64,000 nucleotides of DNA from Cervus elaphus (GCF_910594005.1 NC_057816.1:19609797-19673796), one strand, 5' to 3'; positions 21,716 to 32,268 are shown, counted from the stretch's first letter. Numbers and translations are program-made. Notes: a model not told the origin generated them from the sequence alone.

Positions 21716-22151
21716 CCTAGAAATTCTAAAATAAAGATGTTTGGAAATCAACTCCTTTCCTACAAATCAAATTAAAGCTTTATCTTGCTTTGATTTTGTT
21801 GTTGTTGTTTTTAAACACAAACAGACTCTTCTGCCAGGGAGGTGTAATAGTAATTGTTAGACGCAAAGGTCTTGTTATCAGGCACACCTATAGTCTAGGA
21901 TTCTCTGTCCGGTTTCTACAGGCAGGCCTCAGAGATATTGCCAGTTCGGTTCCAACCACCACAATAAAGCAAAATTTTTGGTTTCTCATTGCATGTGAAA
22001 GTTATATTCACACTACACTGTGGTCTATTAAATGTACAACAGCATCCTTATGTCTAAAAATACAATGTACATACCTGTTATGCCCAATGTCCGAATCCCC
22101 AAGCAGGAAGAGAGAAGGCCTCCAAGACAATGCAACTCGCAGGAAGGGAAG

Positions 22152-22157
22152 TTTATT
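22152..22157 (-). terminator. LTR polyadenylation signal
   Basis: TTTATT on plus reads AATAAA in the LTR sense and lies downstream of the TATA box, as expected at the end of R. Confidence 0.7.
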
Positions 22158-22239
22158 ACTGACTGGAGCCAGGACTCTCCGCCCGCAACCAACGCAGTGG
22201 TATGGGTCAGAGAGCCCCGAGCCCAAGCTGTTACACAAA

Positions 22240-22245
22240 TTTATA
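22240..22245 (-). promoter_or_regulatory. TATA box of the solo LTR
   Basis: TTTATA on the plus strand, TATAAA in the LTR sense, preceded upstream by CCAAT boxes (ATTGG at 22259, 22287, 22365, 22400, 22410) and GGGACTTTCC at 22311-22320. Confidence 0.75.
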
Positions 22246-22360
22246 GGGTGAGAAGCGGATTGGTTACACGTTTGCAAAGCAATTTCATTGGTCAGTACTT
22301 TCGCGTGCGCGGGACTTTCCTGGGGGTTTCCGCCCCCCCCCCCCACCCCGTTCCTAATTT

Positions 22361-22425
22361 CCTAATTGGCAAACAGCGGTCAGTATTAAGTGAAAGCTAA
22401 TTGGTCCTAATTGGCAAACAGTGGT
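22361..22425. repeat. Direct repeat inside LTR U3, 45-bp period
   Basis: CCTAATTGGCAAACAGCGGT (22361-22380) and CCTAATTGGCAAACAGTGGT (22406-22425) differ at one base. Each carries a CCAAT box, like the duplicated enhancer units of many retroviral LTRs. Confidence 0.85.
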
Positions 22426-22967
22426 ACCAAGTAGGAAGGTCTACTCCTAATCTAAGCTGCGTTACTTCTGCTCGCCTCACAATACCTTACTTAAAATATA
22501 CTTGTTGCCAAAAAATACTAACCATCATCTGAGCCTTCAGAAAGTTCGAATCTTTTATCTGATGGAAGGTACTACTTGGAAGTTGATGGATGGCTACTGA
22601 CTGACCTGGGTAGTGGTGGCTGAAGATTGGGGTTACTGCGGCAATTTCTTAAAATAAGATAACAATGAAGTTTGCTACCTTGATTGACTCTTACTTTCAC
22701 CTGAACACTTAGAGGCCATTGTAGGCTCGTTAATTGACAATTTCAATATTGTGTCACAGGAGAGAGGGAGGCCAGTGGTGGTTAGAGAGACAGACAACTG
22801 CCAGTCAGGGGAGCAGTCAGAACACACACATTAAGTTTGCCGTCTTACATTGCTGTAGTTCTTGATGCTCCAAAATAGTTACAATAGTAACCTCAAAGAT
22901 CACTCATCACAGATAATCATTAACAAATATAATAATAATGAAAACAGCTGAAACATTGTGGTGGTTG

Positions 22968-23169
22968 TTCAGTCACTCAGTCATGTCCAACTCTTCTGGC
23001 CCCATGGACTGTAGCCTGCCAGGCTCCTCTGTCCATGGGATTCTCCAGGCAAGAATACTGGAGTGGGTTGCTATTTCCTTCTTGAGGGGATCTTCCTGAC
23101 CCTGGAATTGAACCAGGGTCTCCTACATTGCAGGCAGATTCTTTACCAACTGAGCTATGAGGGAAGCCC
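22968..23169 (-). mobile_element. Bov-tA SINE nested in Tigger1
   Basis: GTTCAGTCACTCAGTCATGTCC to CTGAGCTATGAGGGAAGCCC. Tigger text stops at about 22967 and resumes at 23170 (GGGAATTATCAAAATATG). Confidence 0.92.
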
Positions 23170-23389
23170 TACGGGAATTATCAAAATATGACACAGAAAC
23201 AGGTGAGTGCTGTTGGAAAAAAAGACTCCAATAGACTCACTCAGCTCAGGGTTGCCAGAAAACCCTGGCATTTGTAAAAACAGAAATGCAGTGTCCGAGA
23301 TGCACAATAATGTAAAGAAAGCACCATAAAATGAAAGGTGTGTCTGTAATTGGAGAGCACTAGGTAACTAAAAGTGTTGCTTAGCCTCA

Positions 23390-23485
23390 ATTTCCCCATA
23401 TATAGCATAGGGATGGTAACTGAGTCTAACATTTTTGAGACTTAAACAAGGTGGTAAATACATAAATCACCTAGCACCTTTGAAC
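23390..23485 (+). repeat. MIR SINE fragment
   Basis: CCTCAATTTCCCCATATATAGCATAGGGATGG, then CACCTAGCACC. Confidence 0.55.
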
Positions 23486-23880
23486 ATAAAGTTTGGTCAG
23501 TTCACTCACGTAAGCAATACTGCATATTTGCAGGACTCCTAATTGTAGGGTTAGCCCTTATGAAACTTCTATGTATAGGAAAACCCAGAACGTGAGTTCT
23601 CTGAGCCAAAAAGATATGAAAATAGAAAAAAAAAAAAAAGAGGAAATGCTGGGTGTTCAAATCCACCCATCTATCTAGTTATTCCTTCCAAGGGATGCAG
23701 CATGTGAGGGAGAAAAGAAAGACTGTAAGTACTCCATTCTCTGCAAGAAAAGGAGAATGAGGACTTAGGAATGAGGTCCATCTCAAATGATAGTGCACAG
23801 AAATTATTAGGTGACTTTCACGTCCATTATACATAGTTTTCTATGTTGCCATGTGTTCTATAAACTTTGTTTCTAGTGGA
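23486..23880. other. Single-copy stretch, nothing recognised
   Basis: Contains an A run at 23626-23639. Otherwise no signal. Confidence 0.4.
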
Positions 23881-24170
23881 AACATTTCAATATGAGGATG
23901 ATTTATGTGGCCATTCCCCTAATATTGACCATTTAATTTTTCCAGAGTTTTGCTACAATAAATAACTCATTGGTAAATATCTTTACATATAAATCTTTGT
24001 CTGAATTTCTGATCATTTCCTCGGGATAAATTTATATATATAAGTGAGATTACTAGATCAGAAAAATGATTTTAGGATTCTCATTACATCGTGTTACACC
24101 TGGCAAAAAAAAACTACAAGTTACATTCCCAATAGCAACAAATGAAGTTGCTAGTCTCAGGGGCTCCTGG
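23881..24170 (-). repeat. Old L1 (L1M-type) 3' fragment
   Basis: TTGCTACAATAAATAAC, TCGGGATAAATTTATA, AAGTGAGATTACTAGATCAG and TACATTCCCAATAGCAAC match the antisense end of ORF2 of old mammalian L1, strongly diverged. Confidence 0.6.
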
Positions 24171-24815
24171 TTGGAACTAAATATTATTTTTTTTAAAGCA
24201 CCATTACTTGATTTGAAATAAGCAAGTATCTTATTGTCATTTAAATCTGTATTTGATTCAGTAATTTTTTTTCTTTTGTTTAATAGCCATGAACAATTTA
24301 TTTGTTCTGAATATCTGTTTATGCCATTTGCCCAAGACTTTTGAGTGCTGGAGCTTTAGTGTGTTTCTTAACATTTTGCAAGAGTTTTGAATGTATCTAG
24401 TAGCATTTTGGCAAGTCAAAAAATCAGAATAAGCAGTGGTATCAGGTTTGCTACAATTGCAAATTTTAGATGATGGAAATTTTACTAGCAGAAATATATT
24501 CATAACATCTCAAGTAATGTCTAAGTGTAGTAAAATGGTTCAGCTGGATAAGTATCCACATGAGAATGTACAAAAGATTAAGATTTCTAGGATTTGGAAG
24601 CTATAGTTTGTTTTTAGAATGCCAGATTAAGAAAATGGGGGCTTCATTCAATGATTAGTGGGAAAACCCTACTGCTTCTCATGTGACCTGAGTCAGAGAT
24701 TTATAACTCTGGGTCCCTCCCTGGACCAATTAAATTAGGACCTCTAGATTTACATTGAGAACAAATCCTTTGAGAGAGGTAATAGTTCTTAAAACCAAAT
24801 TTACCTAATGGCACT
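24171..24815. other. AT-rich single-copy stretch, nothing recognised
   Basis: No recognisable repeat or domain. Confidence 0.4.
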
Positions 24816-24932
24816 GGTAGAAAGGAAAGAAAGAGAAGGCAAAGGAAAGGCAGGAGGAAGCAGGGAAGGGGTGAGGAGGGAAGAAATGAAACAGAACCGG
24901 AATGCAATAGAACAGAACAGAGCAGAACAGAA
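24816..24932. repeat. Purine-rich tract ending in (GAACA)n
   Basis: GAAAG/GGAGG-rich text at 24816-24898, then AGAACAGAACAGAGCAGAACAG at about 24908-24930. Confidence 0.75.
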
Positions 24933-25074
24933 ATGAGCTAAATACAAGAGATGCTGTTTAACTGCTGTTAGATGACGGCAGCAGTAGGAAGGGAATAGAG
25001 ACTGAACTAGGGCAACAGCGATGAGAGTATGTGGAGGGAAAAGACAAATGAGCTTACCGACAAAACAGAAATAT

Positions 25075-25580
25075 AGCCACAGATGTAGAAAATGAACTCA
25101 TGGTCACCAGGGGATAAGGTGCGGAGGGATAAACTAGCAGATTGGGATTCACATATAGACACTACTGTATATAAATAGGTAACTAATAACCACCTGAGCT
25201 TCCCTGTGACTCAGCAATAAAGAATTCACCTGCCAATGCAAGAGATTCAGGTTCGATCCCTCGGTGGGGAAGAGTCCTGGAGAAGAAAATGACAATCCAC
25301 TCCAGTATTCTTGTTTTGGAAATCTCATGGACAGAGGAGCCTTGCAGGCTACAGTCCATGGGGTCATGACTGAGACTAAATAATAACAGCAGCAATAAGG
25401 ACCTATTGTAATTAGCATAAGGAACTCTACTCAATACTCTGTCACGGCTTACATGGGAAAAACATCTTAAAAAAATAGTTGACATATGTATGTATATGTA
25501 TAACTGACTCACTTTGTCATATACCTGAAACCAAAACACCGTTATAGATCAATTATACTCCAGTGAAATATTTTTAAAAA
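25075..25580 (+). mobile_element. L1 3' UTR, sense, split by a Bov-tA
   Basis: ATGAACTCATGGTCACCAGG, CAGATTGGGATTCACATATAGACACTAC, then after the SINE AAGGACCTATTGTAATTAGC, GGAACTCTACTCAATACTCTG and TCAATTATACTCCAGTG. Confidence 0.88.
25194..25390 (+). mobile_element. Bov-tA SINE nested in L1
   Basis: TGAGCTTCCCTGTGACTCAGC to CAGTCCATGGGGTCATGACTGAG; L1 text continues on both sides. Confidence 0.92.
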
Positions 25581-26036
25581 GAAGTAATGCCTACAAATAG
25601 TAATTTAACCATGAGCTGAGAAAGATGAAGGGAGAAGTAAAGTTTGAGGTTTTGAGAAAAGGGAAGGTAAAATTGAGCAATTACAAGGACTTCTATGGGT
25701 AGTTAACATGAAATTCATATAATGGCATTCAAGCAATAGTAAAAACTGAGATAAAAATGGAGGCAAAGCAGAAGAAAAAGTCTAGGATAACAGATAGATA
25801 TAGTACCGAACACAAGGTCTAGTGCATAGAAAGTGCTTCATACATTGCTGTTCAAAGAGTAAACATATGGAATTTAAAAAGATGGTAACGATAACCCTAT
25901 ATGCAAAACAGAAAAAGAGAAACGGATGTACAGAACAGACTTTTGGACTCTGTGGGAGAAGGCGAGGGTGGGATGTTCTGAGAGAACAGCATTGAAACAA
26001 GTATACTATTAAGGGTGAAACAGATCACCAGCCCAG
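25581..26036. other. Spacer, nothing recognised
   Basis: AT-rich DNA without a named family. Confidence 0.4.
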
Positions 26037-26270
26037 GTTGGATGCATGAGACAAGCGCTCAGGGCTGGTGCACTGGGAAGACCCAGAGGGATCGGATGGA
26101 GAGGGAGGTGGGAGGGGGGATCAGGATGGGGAACACGTGTAAATCCATGGCTGATTCATGTCAATGTATGGCAAAAACCACTACAATATTGTAAAGTAAT
26201 TAGCCTCCAACTAATAAAAATAAATGGAAAAAATTAAAAAATAAACAAAACAAAACAACAAAAAGAGTAA
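26037..26270 (+). mobile_element. Ruminant L1 3' end with A-rich tail
   Basis: ATGCATGAGACAAGCGCTCAG, GCACTGGGAAGACCCAGAGGGATCGG, a G-rich tract at 26102-26131, then TAATTAGCCTCCAACTAATAAAAATAAATGG and an A-rich tail with ACAAAACAAAAC. Close to the young cattle-type L1 3' UTR. Confidence 0.92.
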
Positions 26271-26697
26271 ATAGAGAAAAAAAGAAACTGAGAATAAAAT
26301 CTTTTCTGGGGTCTCCTTTCAATGAGCTGAAGGAAGAAGACACAGATAAATGTGTAATGACCAGAGGACACAAATATACTGATTAACATTTCACAAGACT
26401 TTCAGGGACACAGTATTGATACAAAGGACACTGCAGAGGGACTAAGTTTACTTAGTTTACTAAGATGACGATACTACTATGAAAACAGGTTAAATGTTCA
26501 TAAATGGTTGAAGAAATAATGAGGAATCCAGGGGATCTGAGCATAAACTGTTCCTGGTAAAGACTGGAAGGAGAAGTTACAGTGGAAAGAAAGCTGGTAT
26601 TTGCTATTGTTTTATTTTGTTTAGGGGTTTGTTATTATTATTTAGAGGACTGATGAACCATAACAGCATTTATGCCAAAAAGGAGTAGATGTTCATA
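26271..26697. other. Spacer, nothing firmly recognised
   Basis: AT-rich; possible L2-like text near 26320-26400 but too weak to call. Confidence 0.35.
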
Positions 26698-26904
26698 CAT
26701 GCATGCTCAGTCACTAAGTCGTGCCCAACTCTTTGCTATCCTTTGTATCACAGCTTACAGGCTCTTCTGTCCATGGGATTCTCCAGGCAAGAATACCGGA
26801 GTGGGTTACCAAGTTCTGTTCCAGGGGATATTTCCCACCCAGGGATCGAAACTGTGTCTCCTCTGACTCAGGTGGATTCTTTACTGCTGAGCCATCCGAG
26901 GTGT
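26698..26904 (-). mobile_element. Bov-tA SINE
   Basis: ATGCATGCTCAGTCACTAAGTC to TACTGCTGAGCCATCCGAGG, antisense. Confidence 0.92.
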
Positions 26905-27364
26905 TACTAGATAGGGATAGAAAAAATAAAGGAAAATAAAGAGTTTAATTTCAATAGCAAAGTCCAGGAGAAGGTAGGAGGGGATAAAATAATAAGAGAT
27001 AGATAAGCGATCATATGAAAGGAAGAGGGGCAACTCCTCCTCAGATAGAGAAGTAAAGGAGAGGGAATGACTGAAACCACAGGAAAACATCTAGGTTAGG
27101 GGACAGGGCTCCAGGGAATCCAGAAATACTTAAGGTTAAGCACAGACATTTAAGTTTATGGTGGGTTATCAGCTGAGAACGGCTGTGTGGAAGTTTGAAA
27201 TGCTGACACATTTCTATAGAAAATATCATGAATGTCAAACTCTTTTCAAGCAACAGTGAAAACCATCTTAAGGCTGATAGTTCAAGGACATCCAGGAAGC
27301 AGGGTCTTAAAATACTTATGTTCAACACCCTGAGTTTGAGATAAGCAAACAAAATATAAAAGTT
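26905..27364. other. Spacer, nothing recognised
   Basis: No recognisable repeat or domain. Confidence 0.4.
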
Positions 27365-27740
27365 TACCCAGGTGCATGAGTTATCTACTAACAGATAGGT
27401 AGCTTTGGCTGGGCTGTATTCATCTCAGGGCTTGATGGGGAAGGTTTGACTTCCAAGCACGTATGCTAACTTGCAGGATTTAGTTATTCATAGTCTTTGG
27501 GACGAAGGTCCTCTGTTCTTTCCGGGGTGCTCGCCAAAGACTGCCCACTATTCCCTGTCATTCTGGTCTCAACAGTGTGAGAGTTTGTTTCATCAAAGTG
27601 TGCAATCTAAAAAGGTAATACAGAGGGCTGGCTGGCAAGATGGAAGCCACAGCCTTTTGTTGCCTAGTCATGGAAGTGACATTTCATCAAATTTCTCTGA
27701 CTCTGAGTGCCACCCACAGTTAGAGACAGGGAAATAGATA
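27365..27740. repeat. Probable ERVL/MLT2-like LTR fragment
   Basis: GGCTGGCTGGCAAGATGGAAGCCACAGCCTTTTGTTGCCTAGTCATGGAAGTGACATTTC resembles the 'gcaaggtggaagctgcatggccttttatgacctagcctcggaagtca' block of MLT2-class LTRs (spaces and exact family from memory). Ends not defined. Confidence 0.5.
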
Positions 27741-27913
27741 AAAGTGTGAATACCTGCTGGCAGGGCTCATATGGGACCATCCTAGTATCTGACTTTAGAT
27801 CAAGATTACACTAGATATGACTTAGTGAGCATTTTAAAGGTTGATTTCTTTAAATGCTTTCTAATTCTTTTTTTTTTTTTAAATTGTGCCCCTGCTAAAG
27901 AAATGAACACAAA
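27741..27913. other. Spacer
   Basis: Contains a T run at 27869-27880; otherwise nothing. Confidence 0.4.
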
Positions 27914-28083
27914 TTGTTGTTGTCATTGTTAACTGGCCAGTTATGTCTGATTTTTTTGTGATTCCATGGGTTGGGACTTTCCCCCAAGGAATCTTCATGA
28001 CCCAGGGATTGAACCCACATCTCCTGCCTGCATCTCTTGCATTGCAAGTGGATTCTTTACTGCTGAGCCACCAAGGACACCCT
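27914..28083 (-). mobile_element. Bov-tA SINE, diverged with internal deletion
   Basis: Antisense: TGTCTGATTTTTTTGTGATTCCATGG directly joined to CTTTCCCCCAAGGAATCTTC, so part of the Bov-A body is missing. The tRNA head (GCTGAGCCACCAAGGACACCC) is present. Confidence 0.87.
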
Positions 28084-28434
28084 GAACACACATTAAGTCT
28101 CAGAATACAAAGGTATTTTTCTTTGAATATGGGCTGGTAGATGTATAAATAATAGAAAGGAAGAAAGATGGGTAAGTAGGAAGAAAATCCGAAGGAAGAA
28201 AGGAAGGAAAAGACAAATTTGAGCCACTAGAAGTGACGATGAGATTTAAAGTCTGATGGTACTACTGCTATAAGAGTCAGGTAGTGGTTAATTGAAGATC
28301 CAGAAAGTTGTGAATGGTGGAGTTCCCAGATTCATCATGGTGATCAAAGTGAATTTGATATCACTGACTACAATGATGGCATGTATAGAGGGTCTAATGG
28401 TCCTCAGGACTAAGTGCTTCCATAACAATTACGA
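28084..28434. other. Spacer, partly GGAA/GAAA-rich
   Basis: Purine-rich at 28150-28215; otherwise nothing. Confidence 0.4.
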
Positions 28435-28452
28435 TGGTGGTGGTGGTGGTGG
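28435..28452. repeat. (TGG)6 trinucleotide repeat
   Basis: Six uninterrupted TGG units, starting at 28435. Confidence 0.92.
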
Positions 28453-28464
28453 CATTCATCAATC

Positions 28465-28645
28465 ATATTATTATTGGATTGATCCAGATTCTGTACTAAA
28501 TGCTTTACATACATGTCAATTCATCCTCACAATAACTCTTAATTTTCCATTAAGGAATTAAGAATTTGAGAATGTAACCTACCCGAGTTCACCAAGCTAG
28601 AAAGTGGCACAGTAATGATGGTAATCTAGATCTTGGTAGTATGAA
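28465..28645 (-). repeat. MIR SINE
   Basis: TACTAAATGCTTTACATACATG, TTCATCCTCACAATAACTC, CACCAAGCTAGAAAGTGGCACAG, in antisense MIR order. Confidence 0.72.
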
Positions 28646-29299
28646 ATCCATTTATGTTTTTTATTGGCTTGCTCTTCAAAACTCAAAATGTTGGAAACAG
28701 CTTGGGAAGCCTGAAATCAGGAAGGAAGCAAGAGTAAACGTATAATTTTAAAGAGAGGCTATGAAAGGGGAGTCCATTTTGGAAGATAAAGCAAAGTAAA
28801 ACAAGTGGTTTAATAGATGACGGTATTAGGTTTTAAAAAGAGAAGGGAGGGAAAGATGACGGTAAACAGGGAACAAAGAGAAATGGTGACTTTTTACAAA
28901 TCAAGTGATCATATTTAATCTAATTATAATAGATTAGAAAAAATTAGGAAATTAGGAAGATTTTATTGGGAGAGAGAAAAAAAAACCATCCATCACAGTA
29001 AATTGGGCATAGAAAATACAGTATTTCAGGGTTTGATGATGACAATTTAATTATGAGTTACTTAGATATTCAAGAGGACTTTTCTCCTAGGGACTTGGTA
29101 CATATTTGTAAAATTTTTAAAATATATAACAAAAGCAAACAGAAATCATTTGTACTGCTCTCCAGTGGCTTGTCACCTAAAGTTTAGGGTGACCCCTTAC
29201 ACCTGAACATTTTGAGTGACCTACAGTAATTTACCGGGGCAATAGGCACAGGCTGGGACTGTTAGAAACTATAATTTATGCTCATCCTACTAATGAAGA
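28646..29299. other. AT-rich spacer, nothing recognised
   Basis: No recognisable repeat or domain. Confidence 0.4.
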
Positions 29300-30175
29300 A
29301 AATGGATAATCAATAAGCAAGCAAAGAAATAAATGTGTGATTACAAGTTCATGAATCTTTTAAAGGAAATAAAACATATTTGTATAGGATGGCCAGGGAT
29401 GAGCTCTCTGTAGAGGTGACAAAAATCTAAGACCTAGCAGAGACAGAGGAACAGCCGATATAAAAGAGAAGGGCATCATGTTTAATCATTTAATAGGACT
29501 GGAACTGGAAAATAGCTCTGCCTGGGCAAGGTAGCAAAAGGGTGCCGTGACTCTGGAGCATCCCATTGAGGGGAATTATATGAGGGAAGGCTGGAAAAAG
29601 GAGACAGCTAGTAGGTCAGCAGTGTTGTAAGTGCAATAGAAAGCCATGGAAGACACTTAAATAATATAGTGAGATTATCCAAGCTTCCCTGAAGGTCAGA
29701 TAGTAAAGAATCTGCCTGCAATGCAGGAGACCTTGGTTCATTCCAGGCATCTGGAAGATCCCCTGGAGAAGAGAATGGCTACCCACTCTAGTATTCTTGC
29801 CTGGACAGAGGAGCCTGGTGGGCTACAGTCCATAGGGTCACAGGGAGTTGGACACGACTAAACGACCAAGCCTGAGAATGGGTGAGATCATTCAATTTAT
29901 GCTGAAATGTGCCAGGGGTAGAGGGCAAGGGCGGGTGTGTGAAAATATTTTGGGGGAAGGACAACATAGCAGTGAAGACTGAGACAAATGAACAGGATCT
30001 ATATATAATCTTGAGATAAAGCAATCACATATGCTGATGACTAAATGTAGGGGGTGATAGAGAAAAGATTCAAGAACAACTTCCAGTTTTCTGGCATGAG
30101 CCATGGGCAGATAGTGTTGACAGTTTCTGAGCTGGAGAAGACTTTCAGACAGGAAGCCCTCTAAATAGGAGAGGT
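29300..30175 (-). repeat. L2 LINE, long antisense fragment interrupted by a Bov-tA
   Basis: GGATGGCCAGGGATGAGCTCTCTGTAGAGGTGAC, GTGCAATAGAAAGCCATGGAAG and, beyond the SINE, GATTCAAGAACAACTTCCAGTTTTCTGGC plus TTTCTGAGCTGGAGAAGAC follow the antisense L2 consensus in order. Non-coding relic. Confidence 0.7.
29683..29872 (+). mobile_element. Bov-tA SINE nested in L2
   Basis: AAGCTTCCCTGAAGGTCAG to GTTGGACACGACTAAACGACC. Confidence 0.9.
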
Positions 30176-30726
30176 GAGAACACTGATTCCAATTTTAAGA
30201 CTTCACTCCGTCTCTCTCCTCTGGTTTGAAAGTAGGAACTAAAATGTCCACATTATCAGTGAGAATTCCTTAGTGGAAACCCACAGAAACAGACCCAGCT
30301 AGCATGGGCAAAGCTTGATGTATGGGAAACCTAATGGGGACTCACAGAATCAAGGAGAATCTGGAGATACAGGCTTGGAAACAAGTAGAAATTGAGGTAC
30401 TTGTGGAGGTGGCAACCCCAAGTGACTGATTAGAACCACTTACTTTAGGAATAAAAGGGAATGATCACTTTCAGTGTTTATGAATCACTACAAGAGACTG
30501 TGCTCAGGAAAAGAGTTTGGCTGCAGAGACTTAAAGCTGAAATCTTGTATGGTCCAGCCATCATCCAACCCACCACCTGAAAAATCTGGGATGAGGAGGG
30601 AGGTTGGGAAATAAAACTGTTCCCGAATTATACTCAGGTGGGTGACAAGGAAAGGAACAAGGGATGCAGAGGGGAAGAACCACTTTCTACAAAGTACATG
30701 ACTCCACCCTGATATAAAAACAGCAT
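30176..30726. other. Single-copy or unassigned old repeat
   Basis: ACCTAATGGGGACTCACAGAATC has the look of an old repeat but I cannot name it. Confidence 0.35.
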
Positions 30727-31023
30727 TGTGTTGTTGCTGTTGTTCAGTCGCTAAGTCGTGTCTGACTCTTTGCCACCCCATGGACTGCAGCATGCCAGGC
30801 TTCCCTGTCCTTCGCCATCTCCTGGAGTTTGCTCAAATCCATATGCATTGAGTCCATGATGCCATATCTAACCATCTCATCCTCTGTCACCCCCTTCTCC
30901 GCCTGCCTTCAATCTTTCCCAGCATCAGGGTCTTTTCCAACGAGTCAGCTATTTGCATCTGGTGGCCAAAGTATTGGAACTTCAGTTTCAGCATCAGTCC
31001 TTCCAATGAATATGCAGGTTTGA
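30727..31023 (-). mobile_element. BovB 3' end fragment
   Basis: Antisense BovB from the TGTTGTTGCTGTTGTTCAG terminal repeat (30727) up to the SEEGLMLKLKF-equivalent region at about 31015. The minus frame is short and broken. Confidence 0.92.
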
Positions 31024-31560
31024 TTTTCTTTCACTAACATTTTTATCAGACATATTTCATTTCCTTTTTGGTCTGCATTTGGTGATAATCCAGGGAAATT
31101 AGTGAACCCAGTTCTCTTCACTGCACTGGGCTGATTTAGCTAATGATCTGTTAATGAGTCGTTAATCACTTATTGAAATCTGGAGGGTTGGGTGACTGAG
31201 CAGGTGCTAGACCTGGAGGAGAAATTTGCTGCAATAAAACCTTCCAATTTCCATTTCCTGGGAGCAGGCTCCTCCCAGCTCCCTTTTCATTTTTTTTCTG
31301 TGTGCATGCGGGTAGTTTTTTTTTTTTTCCCTTTCACATTTGCAGAATCTTGAACAAACAGGGCTCTTAATGCATCCTGAAGTTCTGATAACCAGGGTCT
31401 ACTAGTCTTGAAGGTTATATCTTGGTTGCTGATGCAGTTAGGAATTGTAATATTGCAGTGGTTTAGCCACCGCAATTGGAAAACCATTGAGTTTCATAAA
31501 AGTATTGATTGATCTATCAATGTCTTCTGGCAACAACAAACTGTAAAATTCTAAGCAACC
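31024..31560. other. Candidate conserved non-coding block
   Basis: Repeat-free, with three TAAT cores at 31141, 31152 and 31163 spaced exactly 11 bp, GTGATAATCC at 31082, and balanced composition. It fits an enhancer-like element rather than an exon. Not testable without alignment. Confidence 0.35.
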
Positions 31561-31577
31561 ATATGGAATTATATGGT

Positions 31578-31790
31578 ATATGAAAATACTTTCACAGGCA
31601 CAGTCTCATTTTGATCAGAAACTACAGCCATGAGAGATGAGGGGATGGGGTATTTTCCAGATGATGAGATGGGGTGAGGGGGGGTTAAGTAATGTTTCCA
31701 AAGTCTCTTCACTTGAAAGTCACAGAGCTGGATTTTAATCCAGGTGTGACTGACTCCAAATTCTATTTACTGGGCCATGTTGCCTCTCCT
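31578..31790 (-). repeat. MIR SINE
   Basis: TTCCAAAGTCTCTTCACTTGAAAGTCACAGAGCTGG and CTCCAAATTCTATTTACTGGGCCATGTTGCC are the antisense MIR 5' half. Confidence 0.7.
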
Positions 31791-32268
31791 AGAATCTGAA
31801 GCAAACATTGTAAAAGATGTGGAATTGATGCCATGGGCTTCATGCATGAAACATGTATTTTGCTTCTTTATTAGTGTTACTAAACTACAGAAAGAGAAAA
31901 TCTCCTTCAGAAATACAAGGGACATTAGTTAAATTTCTGGTCTCCACTCCAGATCTACCAGAGTAAGTCCCATGAATCTGTATTTTATATACTTCCCAAG
32001 AAATATTGGTACACTCTAATGTTTGGGAATCTTAGTTTCTCACTGATTGCTTCACCCATAACCATGGTAAACACATTTAATAAGATTAATGACCTACTCT
32101 CTCTGCCTAGAGTGTATTAGAAGCATAACATTAGAAAATGAAACAGAAAATAAAAGGACAGGCTTTTTGACTTGCACACTTATCAGGAGTGGTAATATCT
32201 CACAAACTCCAATTGAGAAATAGGAAAGAAACACTAAAATGTAGATACAGGCTTATATTTATTAAAGT
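31791..32268. other. Single-copy stretch
   Basis: No repeat recognised. Ends in TATTTATTAAAGT (32256-32268), the left TSD of the next element. Confidence 0.45.

Larger units (their letters stand above)
22076..22481 (-). mobile_element. Solo LTR of an endogenous retrovirus
   Basis: Begins TGTTATGCCC, ends CTCGCCTCACA (TG..CA ends), and is bracketed by the 5-bp duplication ATACC (22071-22075 and 22482-22486). Removing it rejoins Tigger1 text. On the minus strand the order is U3 with five CCAAT boxes and an NF-kB-type decamer, TATAAA, then AATAAA about 85 bp further on: a complete U3-R-U5 layout. No internal gag, pol or env is present, so this is what remains after LTR-LTR recombination. Virus family not assigned. 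Confidence 0.88.
21919..23346 (-). mobile_element. Tigger1-type DNA transposon (pogo/Tc1-mariner), internally deleted
   Basis: Starts CAGGCAGGCCTCAGAGATATTGC just after TA (21917-21918) and ends AAAGGTGTGTCTG just before TA (23347-23348). These are the eroded terminal repeats and TA target of a Tigger. Diagnostic text includes ACAATAAAGCAAAATTTTTGG, TAACCATCATCTGAGCCTTC, CACTTAGAGGCCATTG and CAATATTGTGTCACAGG. The transposase centre is missing, as in non-autonomous derivatives of the artiodactyl type. Two younger insertions sit inside, at 22076-22481 and 22968-23169. The strand is assigned by my memory of the consensus direction and is less certain. Confidence 0.88.

Noticed and set aside
22008..22400. 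Open frames of more than 110 codons across the solo LTR
   Set aside because: LTR sequence is non-coding here. The frames cross U3-R-U5 and Tigger boundaries and match no viral protein that I recognise.
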